Shown here: positions 6,692 through 13,881 of the stretch, one piece after another
How positions within the stretch are numbered: position 1 is the first letter of the stretch
Layout: the number at the start of each line of letters is the position of its first letter
NCBI GenBank assembly: GCA_036351675.1
Contig: JAZBPO010000092.1
Coordinates: 1 to 17,376 of the forward strand
DNA: 17,376 nucleotides
From: JAZBPO01 sp036351675
Lineage (GTDB): Bacteria; Pseudomonadota; Gammaproteobacteria; Pseudomonadales; Azotimanducaceae
Direction: 5' to 3'
Notes under the pieces: generated by a model
The model's database searches: none
Told to the model about the DNA's origin: nothing
Seen by the model: only the letters and a program-made list of their open reading frames with translations
Position numbers and translations under genes: made by a program

Positions 6692-7820
6692 CGCCGACCG
6701 GGTAGAGCACGCGATCGTCGTAGCCGACGATCACCGGCAGAAGCCCGGACCAGGCGGCATCGAGTTCGGCGTCGCCGGAGTCGACGATCAGCGGCCGCCC
6801 GTCCAGCTCGGCGAGCTTGCTGCGCGTGGCGACCACGTGGAAACGTTCGCGGCCGATGGCGCGGAGCAGCGCCGGGGCGAGCTGCTGGTTGCCGCGACCG
6901 AGCACGTGGCCCTGACCGCCGATGACGGTTACGAGGACGTGCGCACGCGCCGGATCGACGACCCCGAGAAGCTGCTCCGCCGTCGCGTCGGCGAGCACCA
7001 CGCGCCCGCGCTCGACGACGTCGACGCCGAGCAGCGTCGCGGGCAGACCCAGGCGTTCGAGGATCGCTGCCGTGGTGCTGCCCGGCCCGAAGATCCAGGA
7101 CTCGTCCGGATCGATCAGCTCCTCGATCCAGGCGCCGAGTTCCTCGAGCACGAGCGGCTCCGACTCGCGCCCGCCGATCTTGGTGTGCTGCACCCAGCGC
7201 GGCTCGGACGGGACGGTCAGCTCGCCGAAGTGGCGCGTCCGCACCACGCCCGCGCGATAGCCCTGCTCGTCGATGTCACGCACCTCCCCGGGCCCTACGC
7301 CGACGAGCTCACCGTCCAGGAGGCCGAGCACCACCCGCGCCGCCGCCTCGGGCGTCACGGCGAAGACGCCGGAGTGCATCTTCACGCCCGCGGGAATGCC
7401 CAGTACCGGCAGGCTGCGATCCAGCTCCGCGAGAGCACGCACGACGTCACGCGCCGTCCCGTCCCCGCCGGCGAACAGCAGCAGATCGCAGGCGTCGGCC
7501 GCGAGCGCGCGCACGGCGCGGACCGTGTCCTCGGCGGACGTCGCACCGTCCACGGCGCCGCCGAGGATCTGCGCGGTCAGCCCTGCGGCATCCGCGGACT
7601 CCGCGCCCATGGCGCCGGCCCAGGTGCGCAGTTCGAGATCGCCGCTGCGCGCGCGGAGCGCCGTGAGCACGCGCCGCGCGCGCTCCGGTGCCTGTGCCTT
7701 CGCGCCCCGGGCGCGCGCCTCGGCCGCGACGCCGTCACTGCCCTTGAGCGCGGCCGGCCCGCCGAGGCCGGCGAGCGGATTGACCACGAGGCCGAGTCTG
7801 AACTTCCGCGTTCTCTCCAT
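6675..7820 (-). CDS. ATP-NAD kinase family protein (COG3199/AcoX-like)
   Basis: This 381-residue protein carries the signature of the NAD-kinase/diacylglycerol-kinase superfamily: GLVVNPLAGLGG at the N-terminus and the phosphate-binding GGDGT at 118-122 (LLLFAGGDGTARDVVRAL), followed by GIPAGVKMHSGVFAV (141-155). The C-terminal IGGQGHVLGRGNQQL is typical of the longer COG3199 branch, which is distinct from the housekeeping NadK of about 290 residues. The likely reaction is ATP-dependent phosphorylation of NAD or a related compound, but members have not been uniformly characterised. The ATG at 7820 was chosen because it immediately precedes the conserved N-terminus; the frame is open far upstream, but that would run through the oxidoreductase gene. 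The gap to that upstream gene is 11 nt. Confidence 0.88.
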   Translation of the reverse strand: MERTRKFRLGLVVNPLAGLGGPAALKGSDGVAAEARARGAKAQAPERARRVLTALRARSGDLELRTWAGAMGAESADAAGLTAQILGGAVDGATSAEDTVRAVRALAADACDLLLFAGGDGTARDVVRALAELDRSLPVLGIPAGVKMHSGVFAVTPEAAARVVLGLLDGELVGVGPGEVRDIDEQGYRAGVVRTRHFGELTVPSEPRWVQHTKIGGRESEPLVLEELGAWIEELIDPDESWIFGPGSTTAAILERLGLPATLLGVDVVERGRVVLADATAEQLLGVVDPARAHVLVTVIGGQGHVLGRGNQQLAPALLRAIGRERFHVVATRSKLAELDGRPLIVDSGDAELDAAWSGLLPVIVGYDDRVLYPVGDAGDA

Positions 7821-7831
7821 GGCCCTGCACT

Positions 7832-8938
7832 CTAGACGAGAAGCGACCGGACCTCGTCCGCGATCGCGAGCGAAGCCGTGAGGCCGGGAGACTCTATGCC
7901 GAAGAGCTGGACGAGCCCTGGCACACCGTGCAGCACCGGTCCGTCGATGCGGAAGTCCGCGGATCCGGCCTCCGGCCCCGCGACGCGCGGTCGAACCCCC
8001 GTGTAGCCGGGGACCAGACGCTCCGCCTCGAGCGTCGGGAACCAGCGCCGGATCGCCACCACGAAGGCTTCCCGCGCCGAGTCGTCGAATCCGTGATCGA
8101 CCGAGTCGATCCACTCCACGTCCGGTCCGAAACGCAGACCACCCGTCAGATCGAGCGTGGCATGGACCCCCAGCCCACCCGCCTCGGGAACGGGATAGAC
8201 GAGATGCCGGAACGGCACGCGGCCGCCATAGCCGTAGTACCGCCCGCGCGCCAGATGGCGCGGCGGTACGTGCTCGGGCGGATAGCCCTCGAGGGCCCGC
8301 GCCAGCGCCTGGGCACCGAGCCCGGCGGCGTTCACCAGCCGCCGGCAGCGCAGTCGCATGGGCGCGGCGCCTCCCGTTTCGAGCTCGAAGCCGCGCGTCT
8401 CGATGCGCGCAGCACGTACCGGCGTCCGGCACACGAGCAGGCCGCCCGCGGCCTCCAGATCACCGAGCAACGCGACCATCAGCCCGTGACTGTCCACGAT
8501 GCCCGTCCGCGGCGAATGCAGCGCGGCGCACGCCCGAACGGCCGGCTCGAGGGCTGCGACGGCGTCGGCCTCGAGAAGCGCCAGATCACCGGCGCCGTTC
8601 GCAGCCGCCTGCAGGCGATAGCGCTCGAGTACGGCCCGCTCCGCTTCGCCGGTGGCGACCACGAGCTTGCCCGTGGCGCGATGTGCCACCCCCCGCTCGG
8701 CGCAGTAGCGGTAGAGGCGCTCGCGCCCCGCCACGCAGAGCCGCGCCTTCAGACTCCCGGTCGGGTAGTAGATACCGGCGTGGATCACCTCGGAGTTGCG
8801 GCTGCTCGTGACGCTGCCGAAAGTCTGTTCGGCCTCGAGAACGAGCACCGACGCGCCGGCGAGCGCCAGCGCCCGGGCCACCGCGAGGCCCACGACGCCG
8901 GCCCCGACCACGACCGCATCCGCTGCCTCGACCTGCAC
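7832..8938 (-). CDS. FAD-dependent oxidoreductase, L-2-hydroxyglutarate oxidase/dehydrogenase type
   Basis: This 368-residue protein of the DAO superfamily binds FAD through VVVGAGVVGLAVARALA, with GxGxxG at 12-17. Next comes SSRNSEVIHAGIYYP (45-59), a sequence characteristic of L-2-hydroxyglutarate oxidases/dehydrogenases (LhgO/L2HGDH), then LARGRYYGYGG and YPVPEAGGLGVHATLD, and the FAD-contacting C-terminal stretch LFGIESPGLTASLAIADEV. Such enzymes oxidise L-2-hydroxyglutarate to 2-oxoglutarate and pass electrons to oxygen or quinone. The start is GTG at 8938: an excellent GGAGG ribosome site lies seven nt upstream (8946-8950), inside the end of pdxB. Only two nt separate it from the pdxB stop codon. 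The placement next to pdxB is suggestive (see findings). Specificity for this hydroxyacid is by family, not shown directly. Confidence 0.88.
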   Translation of the reverse strand: MQVEAADAVVVGAGVVGLAVARALALAGASVLVLEAEQTFGSVTSSRNSEVIHAGIYYPTGSLKARLCVAGRERLYRYCAERGVAHRATGKLVVATGEAERAVLERYRLQAAANGAGDLALLEADAVAALEPAVRACAALHSPRTGIVDSHGLMVALLGDLEAAGGLLVCRTPVRAARIETRGFELETGGAAPMRLRCRRLVNAAGLGAQALARALEGYPPEHVPPRHLARGRYYGYGGRVPFRHLVYPVPEAGGLGVHATLDLTGGLRFGPDVEWIDSVDHGFDDSAREAFVVAIRRWFPTLEAERLVPGYTGVRPRVAGPEAGSADFRIDGPVLHGVPGLVQLFGIESPGLTASLAIADEVRSLLV

Positions 8939-8940
8939 CC

Positions 8941-10071
8941 TCAGACCTCCACGACCGCGAAGCCCAGGGCGCGCAGCAGCGGCGCGGCCTCCCCGGTCGC
9001 GCGCACGCGCTGCGCCGTGAAGTCGCGATAGGGACCATAGTCGCGGCGCAGCCGGTCGAAGGCCGCGCGCGCCTCCTCGCCGGAGGCGAGCGCCTCGCGG
9101 AAGGCCGCGCTGTCCTCGCGTAGCCCCCGTGCCCGCACGGCGAAGGCGAGCGCGGACCGGCGGTCCGGGACCGACCGCGCCGGCGCCACCGGGGCCGGCA
9201 GCGCAGCCTCCGCGGTCGTCGTCACCGTCAGGCCGAGGGTCTCGCACAACGCGTCGCGGACCATGAGCGTCCCGCGCAGCTTGCCGTCGATGCTGTGACC
9301 GGCCACGTGCGGCGTCGCGAAGCGGCACCGCTCGAGCAGCTCCAGCGACGGTGCGGGCTCCTGCGCGTAGACGTCCAGGGCGACGTGGAGATCGCCTCGA
9401 TCCCGCAGTCGGGTCAGCAGCGCCGCATCGTCGAGGACACCGCCGCGCGCGGCGTTCAGCAGCACCGTGCCGGGGCGCAGGGAAGCCACCGCTGCCGCAT
9501 CGAGCAGATCACGCGTGGCGTACGGTGCCGCGGAGGTCAGCGGCACGTGCAACGTCACGAGGTCCGCAGCGAGGGCTTCGGCGAGCGAGACTTCGCGCCC
9601 CGGCAGGGGCAGACCGCGCGCCCGACGCGGCGGATCCACGCACAGCACCTCGCAGCCGAGCGCCGCGAGGCGCCGCGCCACGCGCCCACCCACCTCACCG
9701 CAGCCGATCACCGCGCAGCGCGCTCCAGGCAGGCGCAGGCGCCCCGCCAGGGCAGCATCGGCGACGACGGCCATCACCCAGTCCGCCACCGGCTCGGCGT
9801 TGCTGCCGGGCGCGTTCGCGAAGGGAACACCGCGGGCCTCGAGCAGCGCCCGGTCGACGTGTTCGGTCCCGGCGGTCGCCGTGCCGACGAAGCGCGGCCG
9901 CGCCGTACCGAGCAGCGCTGCGTCGATGCGCGTCTGCGAGCGCAGCAGCAGCACGTCGGCGTGCGCGACATCGGCCGGGCCGATCTCGCGTCCAGGCCTG
10001 AACCGGAGCTCGCCGAGGCCCGCGAGGAGCACCGCGCCGCCCCAGAGGTTCTCGTCGCAGAGCAGACGCAT
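8941..10071 (-). CDS. pdxB: erythronate-4-phosphate dehydrogenase PdxB
   Basis: This 376-residue D-2-hydroxyacid dehydrogenase family protein is close in length to E. coli PdxB (378). It oxidises 4-phosphoerythronate in the DXP-dependent route to pyridoxal phosphate. The NAD-binding GxGxxG is at 123-128 (VIGCGEVGGRVARRL). Catalytic residues line up one position after those of E. coli: Arg209 (NAARGG), Glu238 (DVYAQEP) and His255 (ATPHVAGHSIDGK). The N-terminal LLCDENLWG, the GTATAGTEHVD stretch and the C-terminal dimerisation region beginning around 290 also fit. The ATG at 10071 shares one base with the stop of the exonuclease gene (TGATG). The longer open frame upstream, through the exonuclease gene, is an artefact of high GC content. 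Confidence 0.95.
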   Translation of the reverse strand: MRLLCDENLWGGAVLLAGLGELRFRPGREIGPADVAHADVLLLRSQTRIDAALLGTARPRFVGTATAGTEHVDRALLEARGVPFANAPGSNAEPVADWVMAVVADAALAGRLRLPGARCAVIGCGEVGGRVARRLAALGCEVLCVDPPRRARGLPLPGREVSLAEALAADLVTLHVPLTSAAPYATRDLLDAAAVASLRPGTVLLNAARGGVLDDAALLTRLRDRGDLHVALDVYAQEPAPSLELLERCRFATPHVAGHSIDGKLRGTLMVRDALCETLGLTVTTTAEAALPAPVAPARSVPDRRSALAFAVRARGLREDSAAFREALASGEEARAAFDRLRRDYGPYRDFTAQRVRATGEAAPLLRALGFAVVEV

Positions 10072-10976
10072 CAAGGCGCCTCGAGGCGCGCGACGCGCCC
10101 GCGCAGCCTGCCGCCGAGCCCCACCGACGCCAGTGCCGCGGCGGCGCGCTCCGGACCCGGTCGTGGCGCCGGGGCCGCATGGGGCGCGAAGTCCACCGCA
10201 GCGTCCTCGCGCGCTCGCGTGAGCTCCCGGTACAGGAACACTTCCTCGCGCGCCGCGTGCAGGCGCTCCGCGAGCCCCTCGGCACCCCGCAGACCGCCGA
10301 GCGCCGCGGCTCCCGCCTCGTCGAGGGCCGCATAGAGCCGCTCGAGGTCGCCGTAGCGGCGGATCAGGCGCATCGCCGTACGCTCGCCGATCCCGCGTAC
10401 GCCCGGGATGCCGTCGATCGCATCGCCGGAAAGCGCCTGCAGCTCCGGAATGGCGTGCGACGGCACACCGAAGCGCACCTCCGCAGCGGCAAGGTCGAAG
10501 CTTCGGGAGCCGTCGGCAGCGCGCATGCGATCCGCCGGGCCACGGAGGCTCTGGAGCAGGTCCTTGTCGCGGCTCACGATCTCGACCGCCCGGCCCGCGG
10601 CCCGGGCACGGCTCGCGGCGGTCGCGATGAGGTCGTCGGCCTCGAACTCCTCGCTCGCGGCGGTGCACAGACCGAGGGCGTCGCAGAGGGCGCGGCAGGC
10701 GGTCAGCTGGTGCGCCAGCGCCTCGTCCGGGAGCACCCGGTCCGCCTTGTAGGCGGGATACAGGCGATGCCGGAACCCGCTGAAGAGCGCCTCGTCGAAG
10801 GCGACCCCGAGCGCCTGCGGAGCGCGCGCGAGCTCGTCGAGGAGCGTGGCGGCCCAGCCCTGGAGCGCAGCAGCGGGCCGGCCCGCATCGTCCACGATCG
10901 CCTCGGGCAGCGAGAAGTGGGCACGGAAGATCCAGATGCTCGCGTCCACCAGCACCACCGGCCCCGCCCCGTTCAC
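10071..10976 (-). CDS. Xni/PolI-type 5'-3' exonuclease (flap endonuclease-like)
   Basis: This 301-residue protein has the fold of the 5'-3' exonuclease domain of DNA polymerase I and of E. coli Xni (251 residues). Metal-binding and DNA-contact motifs are visible: Asp11 in VLVDASIW, FRHRLYPAYKADR (68-80) for the arginine/lysine gateway, EEFEADDLIATAA (109-121), SRDKDLLQ (135-142) and the helix-three-turn-helix DAIDGIPGVRGIGERTA. The usual NIPG of that last motif is GIPG here. It probably acts on flapped or branched DNA. The GTG start at 10976 forms a GTGA overlap with the epmC stop, and no better start with an intact N-terminus exists. The C-terminal 60 residues are Ala/Pro/Arg-rich and longer than in Xni. 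I use no symbol because the exact orthology to xni is unproven. Confidence 0.87.
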   Translation of the reverse strand: MNGAGPVVLVDASIWIFRAHFSLPEAIVDDAGRPAAALQGWAATLLDELARAPQALGVAFDEALFSGFRHRLYPAYKADRVLPDEALAHQLTACRALCDALGLCTAASEEFEADDLIATAASRARAAGRAVEIVSRDKDLLQSLRGPADRMRAADGSRSFDLAAAEVRFGVPSHAIPELQALSGDAIDGIPGVRGIGERTAMRLIRRYGDLERLYAALDEAGAAALGGLRGAEGLAERLHAAREEVFLYRELTRAREDAAVDFAPHAAPAPRPGPERAAAALASVGLGGRLRGRVARLEAP

Positions 10977-11458
10977 GACGATGCCGCGGCGAGGGCACGC
11001 CGGAAGCGCTCGGCGCGGGGGGGCAGCCCCTCGCGTGCGATTCGTTCGCGCTCTGCGCGCACGCGGGCCTCGAAGGGCGCGGGATCGAGCTCGCCACGAC
11101 CGGGATTGTCGAGACTGACGCGGAACGCCGCGCCGATGGCCTCCGCGAAGCACCATTCGATGGCCTGCGGTCGTGCTTCCACGGCCTCGAAGGCGGCCTG
11201 GGCGGCGTCGTCGCGCCCTTCTTCCGCGTACCAGTAGCCATAGTCCGGGAGCCGCCGGCGGCGCGCGCCGGCGATGCACCAGTGGGCGGTCTCGTGGAGC
11301 GCACTCGCGAGGTAGTCGTGCCGATAGAGGATCAGTGCCGGCGCGGACCACTCCGGCGGTCGATACATCGGCTCCGCCGCCCCGCCTCGGAGCAGGGTCC
11401 GGTGGCTGTCCGCGAACAGCGTCGCGAACAGCGCTTCGACGTCGCGCGCGGCGATCAT
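10973..11458 (-). CDS. epmC: elongation factor P hydroxylase EpmC
   Basis: This 161-residue protein matches E. coli EpmC (YfcM), which hydroxylates the beta-lysylated lysine of elongation factor P after EpmA and EpmB have acted. The key sequence is ASALHETAHWCIAG (51-64), with the metal-site HETAH at 55-59, followed by DYGYWYAEEGRD (72-83) and FEAVEARPQAIEW (90-102). These line up with the E. coli family pattern HExxHWCIAG, GYWY, EGRD or DGRD, and VE.KPQA. It is shorter at the C-terminus than E. coli EpmC (about 180 residues). The ATG at 11458 overlaps the upstream stop (ATGA) and has a GGAG ribosome site eight nt upstream. The other EF-P modification genes and efp itself are not in this window. 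Confidence 0.93.
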   Translation of the reverse strand: MIAARDVEALFATLFADSHRTLLRGGAAEPMYRPPEWSAPALILYRHDYLASALHETAHWCIAGARRRRLPDYGYWYAEEGRDDAAQAAFEAVEARPQAIEWCFAEAIGAAFRVSLDNPGRGELDPAPFEARVRAERERIAREGLPPRAERFRRALAAASS

Positions 11459-11919
11459 CGTCCGCGCTCCACCGTCGGCCAGGCCGCGAGGCGGGCATAC
11501 CAGGCCTCGGAGAGCCAGGGGCGGCCACACAGCAGATGCGCGAGATAGGCCGCCTCGGGCCGCGCGCCCCGGACGCACGCGGCCGGGTTCGCGAAGTAGG
11601 TCCAGGCGTGGATCACGCCCACCGCGGTCTGCACGGCGACCGCCTCGCGCGAGTAGTTCACCGGCGCGTGCTCGAAGGGATCCATGCGCCGGATCTCCGC
11701 TTCCGAGACCAGTTCGTAGAGCACGCCCTCGGCGTGCTGCCCGGGCGCGAACACGAGGTTCGCATGGCCCGTGCCCGCGTGCTCCCGGGACTGCTTGTCG
11801 AAGGCGAGATCGAAGCCCGCGACGCGCCCGGCGAGCATGCCGCGCACGCGCAGGCCGCGGGTCCGCACGCGCGCCGGATTCATGTTGCTGCCATAGGCGA
11901 AGTAGTGATGGATGGGCAC
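11455..11919 (-). CDS. gamma-glutamylcyclotransferase-like (AIG2-like) protein
   Basis: This 154-residue protein has the gamma-glutamylcyclotransferase-like fold signature: YFAYGSNMNP near the N-terminus (YGSNM at 9-13), GRVAGFDLAF, a stretch GHANLVFAPGQHAEGVLYEL, and MDPFEHAPVNYSR with the candidate catalytic Glu83. Members release 5-oxoproline from gamma-glutamyl amino acids or break other gamma-glutamylamine bonds; the substrate cannot be read from the sequence. The GTG at 11919 is used because the next ATG (Met13) would cut off the YGSN loop, although its ribosome site is weak. It starts 17 nt after the tusA-like stop and overlaps epmC by four nt. The glutathione-related gamma-glutamyltransferase gene 8 kb to the left is on the other strand. 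Confidence 0.88.
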   Translation of the reverse strand: MPIHHYFAYGSNMNPARVRTRGLRVRGMLAGRVAGFDLAFDKQSREHAGTGHANLVFAPGQHAEGVLYELVSEAEIRRMDPFEHAPVNYSREAVAVQTAVGVIHAWTYFANPAACVRGARPEAAYLAHLLCGRPWLSEAWYARLAAWPTVERGR

Positions 11920-11936
11920 GTCGGGGGCCGGGCCGC

Positions 11937-12206
11937 TCAGCGTCCGCCCTTCTCGATCAGGAACTCGAAGCGCAACTCCGACGCCTCGCGCGCGATGATG
12001 CGATGGTCGAGGAAGCTGCAGAACTGCTCGAAGTCCCGGACCGAGGCGGGATCGGTGGCGATGACGTGGACCCGGGCACCGGCGGCGAGGCTGCGGACGC
12101 GATTGCGCAGGAGCATCAGGGGCTCCGGGCAGCGCAGGCCGGAAGTGTCCAGCGTCTCGTCGGCGCCGGCACGCCAGTCGCCGGCCGGGTGATCCGGTGC
12201 ATTCAT
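11937..12206 (-). CDS. TusA-family sulfur carrier protein
   Basis: This 89-residue protein has the TusA/SirA-like fold: LDTSGLRCPEPLMLLRNRV (19-37) with the family cysteine Cys26 in CPEP, then GARVHVIATDPASVRDFEQF and FCSFLDHRI. In E. coli TusA takes sulfur from IscS and passes it on for tRNA 2-thiouridine; other TusA-like proteins serve molybdenum-cofactor or sulfur-oxidation pathways. The ATG at 12206 gives the usual short N-terminus; a longer start at 12251 adds a non-conserved stretch. No clear ribosome site is seen. It is the first gene of the minus-strand run, reading away from the exported TPR-TonB gene, with 169 bp between the two starts. Orthology to tusA rather than a paralogue is not certain. 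Confidence 0.88.
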   Translation of the reverse strand: MNAPDHPAGDWRAGADETLDTSGLRCPEPLMLLRNRVRSLAAGARVHVIATDPASVRDFEQFCSFLDHRIIAREASELRFEFLIEKGGR

Positions 12207-12289
12207 GAGGCTGACACGAGGCTGTACTCCAGCGGCGCGGGATGCTCCCAACCGACGGTCCGACGGTCAAGCCATGGGCCGACGCACCC

Positions 12290-12318
12290 TTGACAGCATG
12301 ATGCACCCCCTGTTCGAT
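12290..12318 (+). promoter_or_regulatory. candidate sigma-70 promoter for the TPR/TonB-C gene
   Basis: A perfect -35 TTGACA (12290-12295) is followed after 17 nt by TTCGAT (12313-12318), only three of six bases of the -10 consensus. The spacing is ideal, the position is between two divergent genes, and the start at 12376 would lie about 50 nt downstream of the transcript start. The poor -10 could mean a need for an activator, or chance. Confidence 0.35.
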
Positions 12319-12322
12319 CGCA

Positions 12323-12337
12323 CGTCCGGGCCGGACG
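12323..12337 (+). other. short inverted repeat at the predicted transcript start
   Basis: CGTCCG (12323-12328) and CGGACG (12332-12337) form a perfect six-base inverted repeat around GGC, directly downstream of the candidate -10. It could be a 5'-end hairpin or a half-site operator. Short inverted repeats like this are frequent in GC-rich DNA. Confidence 0.25.
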
Positions 12338-12375
12338 AGGTCCGGGGCCCGTCACGGGCACTGCGGGAGTCCACC

Positions 12376-13755
12376 ATGTCGTACGGACGCTGCCGGCTGC
12401 ACGTCTGCTCGCGAAGCCTGCTGCTCACCCTTCTCGCCCTCGCGGGCGCCGCGTCGACCGGGACGGCCCATGCTCGGACCGAGGCCGACGCCAGCGCGGC
12501 GCTGGAGATGTTCCGGACCGGGCAGGAGAGCGACGAGACCTTCGACCGAGATCTCGGAATCGCCCGCCTCGACCGCCTCACCGGCGAGTACGTCGACGCC
12601 ATGCGCGCGCTCGAGGACCTCCTCGACCGCGTCCGCGACGAGCACGGTCCCTGGGACATGCGCAACGTCGTGGTCCTCACGGAGATCGCCGGCGTGCAGC
12701 GCGATCTCGGCAATCTCGACGAGGCCGTGGGGCTCTACAACGAGGCGCTCCACGTCAATCGCGTCAACCAGGGCCTGCACGACGTGACTCAGGTCGACAT
12801 CCTGGAGGAGGTCGCCGAGGTCCAGGTGGAGCTCGGCGACTTCGAGGCCGCGAATCAGATCCAGGAGTATGCCTTCTACGTCCAGGAGCGCACCCACGGT
12901 GCCGGTTCCCCGGCGGTGCTGCCGGGCCTCTACCGCCTCGCCAGCTGGTGGCGCCAGACCGGCAACCTGTTCTCCTCCCGTGCGCTCTACGAGCAGGCGA
13001 TAGGCATCGTCGAGGCGAACTTCGGGCCCGACGACATCCGCCTCGTCGACGCGCTCCGGGGGCTCGCGAGCACCTACCGCCAGGAACGCTATCCGACCCG
13101 ACCGCTCCTGTCCCCCGAGCAGAACGAATTCAGCTTCTCCAGCGGTCCCACCCCCCTTGGAGGCGCCTCGCCGATCTACGCGGAGGACTCACGCGTGCGC
13201 CTGAACCGCTACGGCGACGGGCAGGAAGCGCTGGAGCGGATCGTGAGGATCGTCGACGCGCACGCGGGCAGCACGGCCCGCGAACGGGCCCAGACACGGC
13301 TCGACCTGGCCGACTGGTATCTGGTCTTCGACAAGTGGAACTCCGCCTTCGAGACCTATGCGGAAGCGCGCGAGCTGCTCGTGGCCGATGGCTGGGACCA
13401 AGCGCGCATGGACGAATTGTTCGGGCAGCCTTCACCGCTGGTCTTCCCGCTGCCCGAACCACCGCGTCGACCCGATACGCCCGCCCTGGCCCGCTCGGGC
13501 TACGTCCAGCTGGTCTACGACGTCGGCGAGCGCGGACGCGTGCGCACGGTCGACGTCGTGGCCTCCGATCCGGAGGGCCTGATGGACTTCCGCACGCGCA
13601 AGGCACTCCGGGGGGCGCGGTTCCGCCCCCGCTTCGAGGACGGGGAACCCGTGGCCACGGAAGGTGTCGAATATCGACACGAGTTCGTCTACTACGGTCC
13701 TCCCGAGGGCCCGGAGCCCGAAGCGATAGCGGCCGACGAGCCCGAGGAGAGCTGA
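12376..13755 (+). CDS. exported TPR protein with C-terminal TonB-C-like domain
   Basis: This is a 459-residue protein. Residues 1-33 look like a signal peptide (arginines, LLLTLLALAGAA, AHA cleavage site). Residues 35-240 hold TPR-like helix pairs, for example VVLTEIAGVQRDLGNLDEAVG and GLYRLASWWRQTGNLFSSRAL. Residues 330-355 (LDLADWYLVFDKWNSAFETYAEA) look like one more. Residues 383-450 resemble the TonB C-terminal domain (GYVQLVYDVGERGRVRTVDVV, ALRGARFRPRF), and the tail is acidic. It lacks the membrane anchor and long proline-rich arm of a true TonB, so it is probably a periplasmic partner or scaffold rather than an energy transducer. The ATG at 12376 is preceded by a GGGAG ribosome site and gives the signal peptide; longer starts back to 12205 would bury it. 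It heads the right-hand plus-strand cluster. Confidence 0.85.
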   Translation: MSYGRCRLHVCSRSLLLTLLALAGAASTGTAHARTEADASAALEMFRTGQESDETFDRDLGIARLDRLTGEYVDAMRALEDLLDRVRDEHGPWDMRNVVVLTEIAGVQRDLGNLDEAVGLYNEALHVNRVNQGLHDVTQVDILEEVAEVQVELGDFEAANQIQEYAFYVQERTHGAGSPAVLPGLYRLASWWRQTGNLFSSRALYEQAIGIVEANFGPDDIRLVDALRGLASTYRQERYPTRPLLSPEQNEFSFSSGPTPLGGASPIYAEDSRVRLNRYGDGQEALERIVRIVDAHAGSTARERAQTRLDLADWYLVFDKWNSAFETYAEARELLVADGWDQARMDELFGQPSPLVFPLPEPPRRPDTPALARSGYVQLVYDVGERGRVRTVDVVASDPEGLMDFRTRKALRGARFRPRFEDGEPVATEGVEYRHEFVYYGPPEGPEPEAIAADEPEES

Positions 13756-13781
13756 GCAGCGCGCGGCGAGGCGCCGCCGTT

Positions 13782-13790
13782 TGCTACAGT
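13782..13790 (+). promoter_or_regulatory. candidate extended -10 promoter ahead of the repeat-protein gene
   Basis: TGCTACAGT is an extended -10 element (TG, C, TACAGT with four of six consensus bases) in the 126-bp gap after the TPR/TonB-C gene. No -35 is evident, as expected for an extended -10 promoter. It implies a leader of about 85 nt before 13882 and would let the last three genes be made separately from the first. Confidence 0.4.
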
Positions 13791-13881
13791 AGTACCCAGT
13801 CGGCGGCCGGGTCGATTCAGGGGCCGTTCAGCCCCACCCCCGAGACTCGGTCCCCACCCCTCAACGCACGAGGCCGACCCC

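Noticed and set aside
6675..8432. 585-codon frame extending the NAD-kinase-like protein upstream
   Set aside because: The extra part runs antiparallel in frame space through the FAD oxidoreductase gene, and the kinase family N-terminus starts right at 7820.
8941..11304. 787-codon frame suggesting a fusion of an upstream domain to PdxB
   Set aside because: The part upstream of 10071 lies out of frame inside the exonuclease and epmC genes and has low-complexity Arg/Gly/Ala content; PdxB has its normal length from 10071.
12205..12375. Longer start for the TPR/TonB-C gene (516 codons from 12205)
   Set aside because: It would place a clear signal peptide about 57 residues inside the protein and ignore the good ribosome site before 12376.
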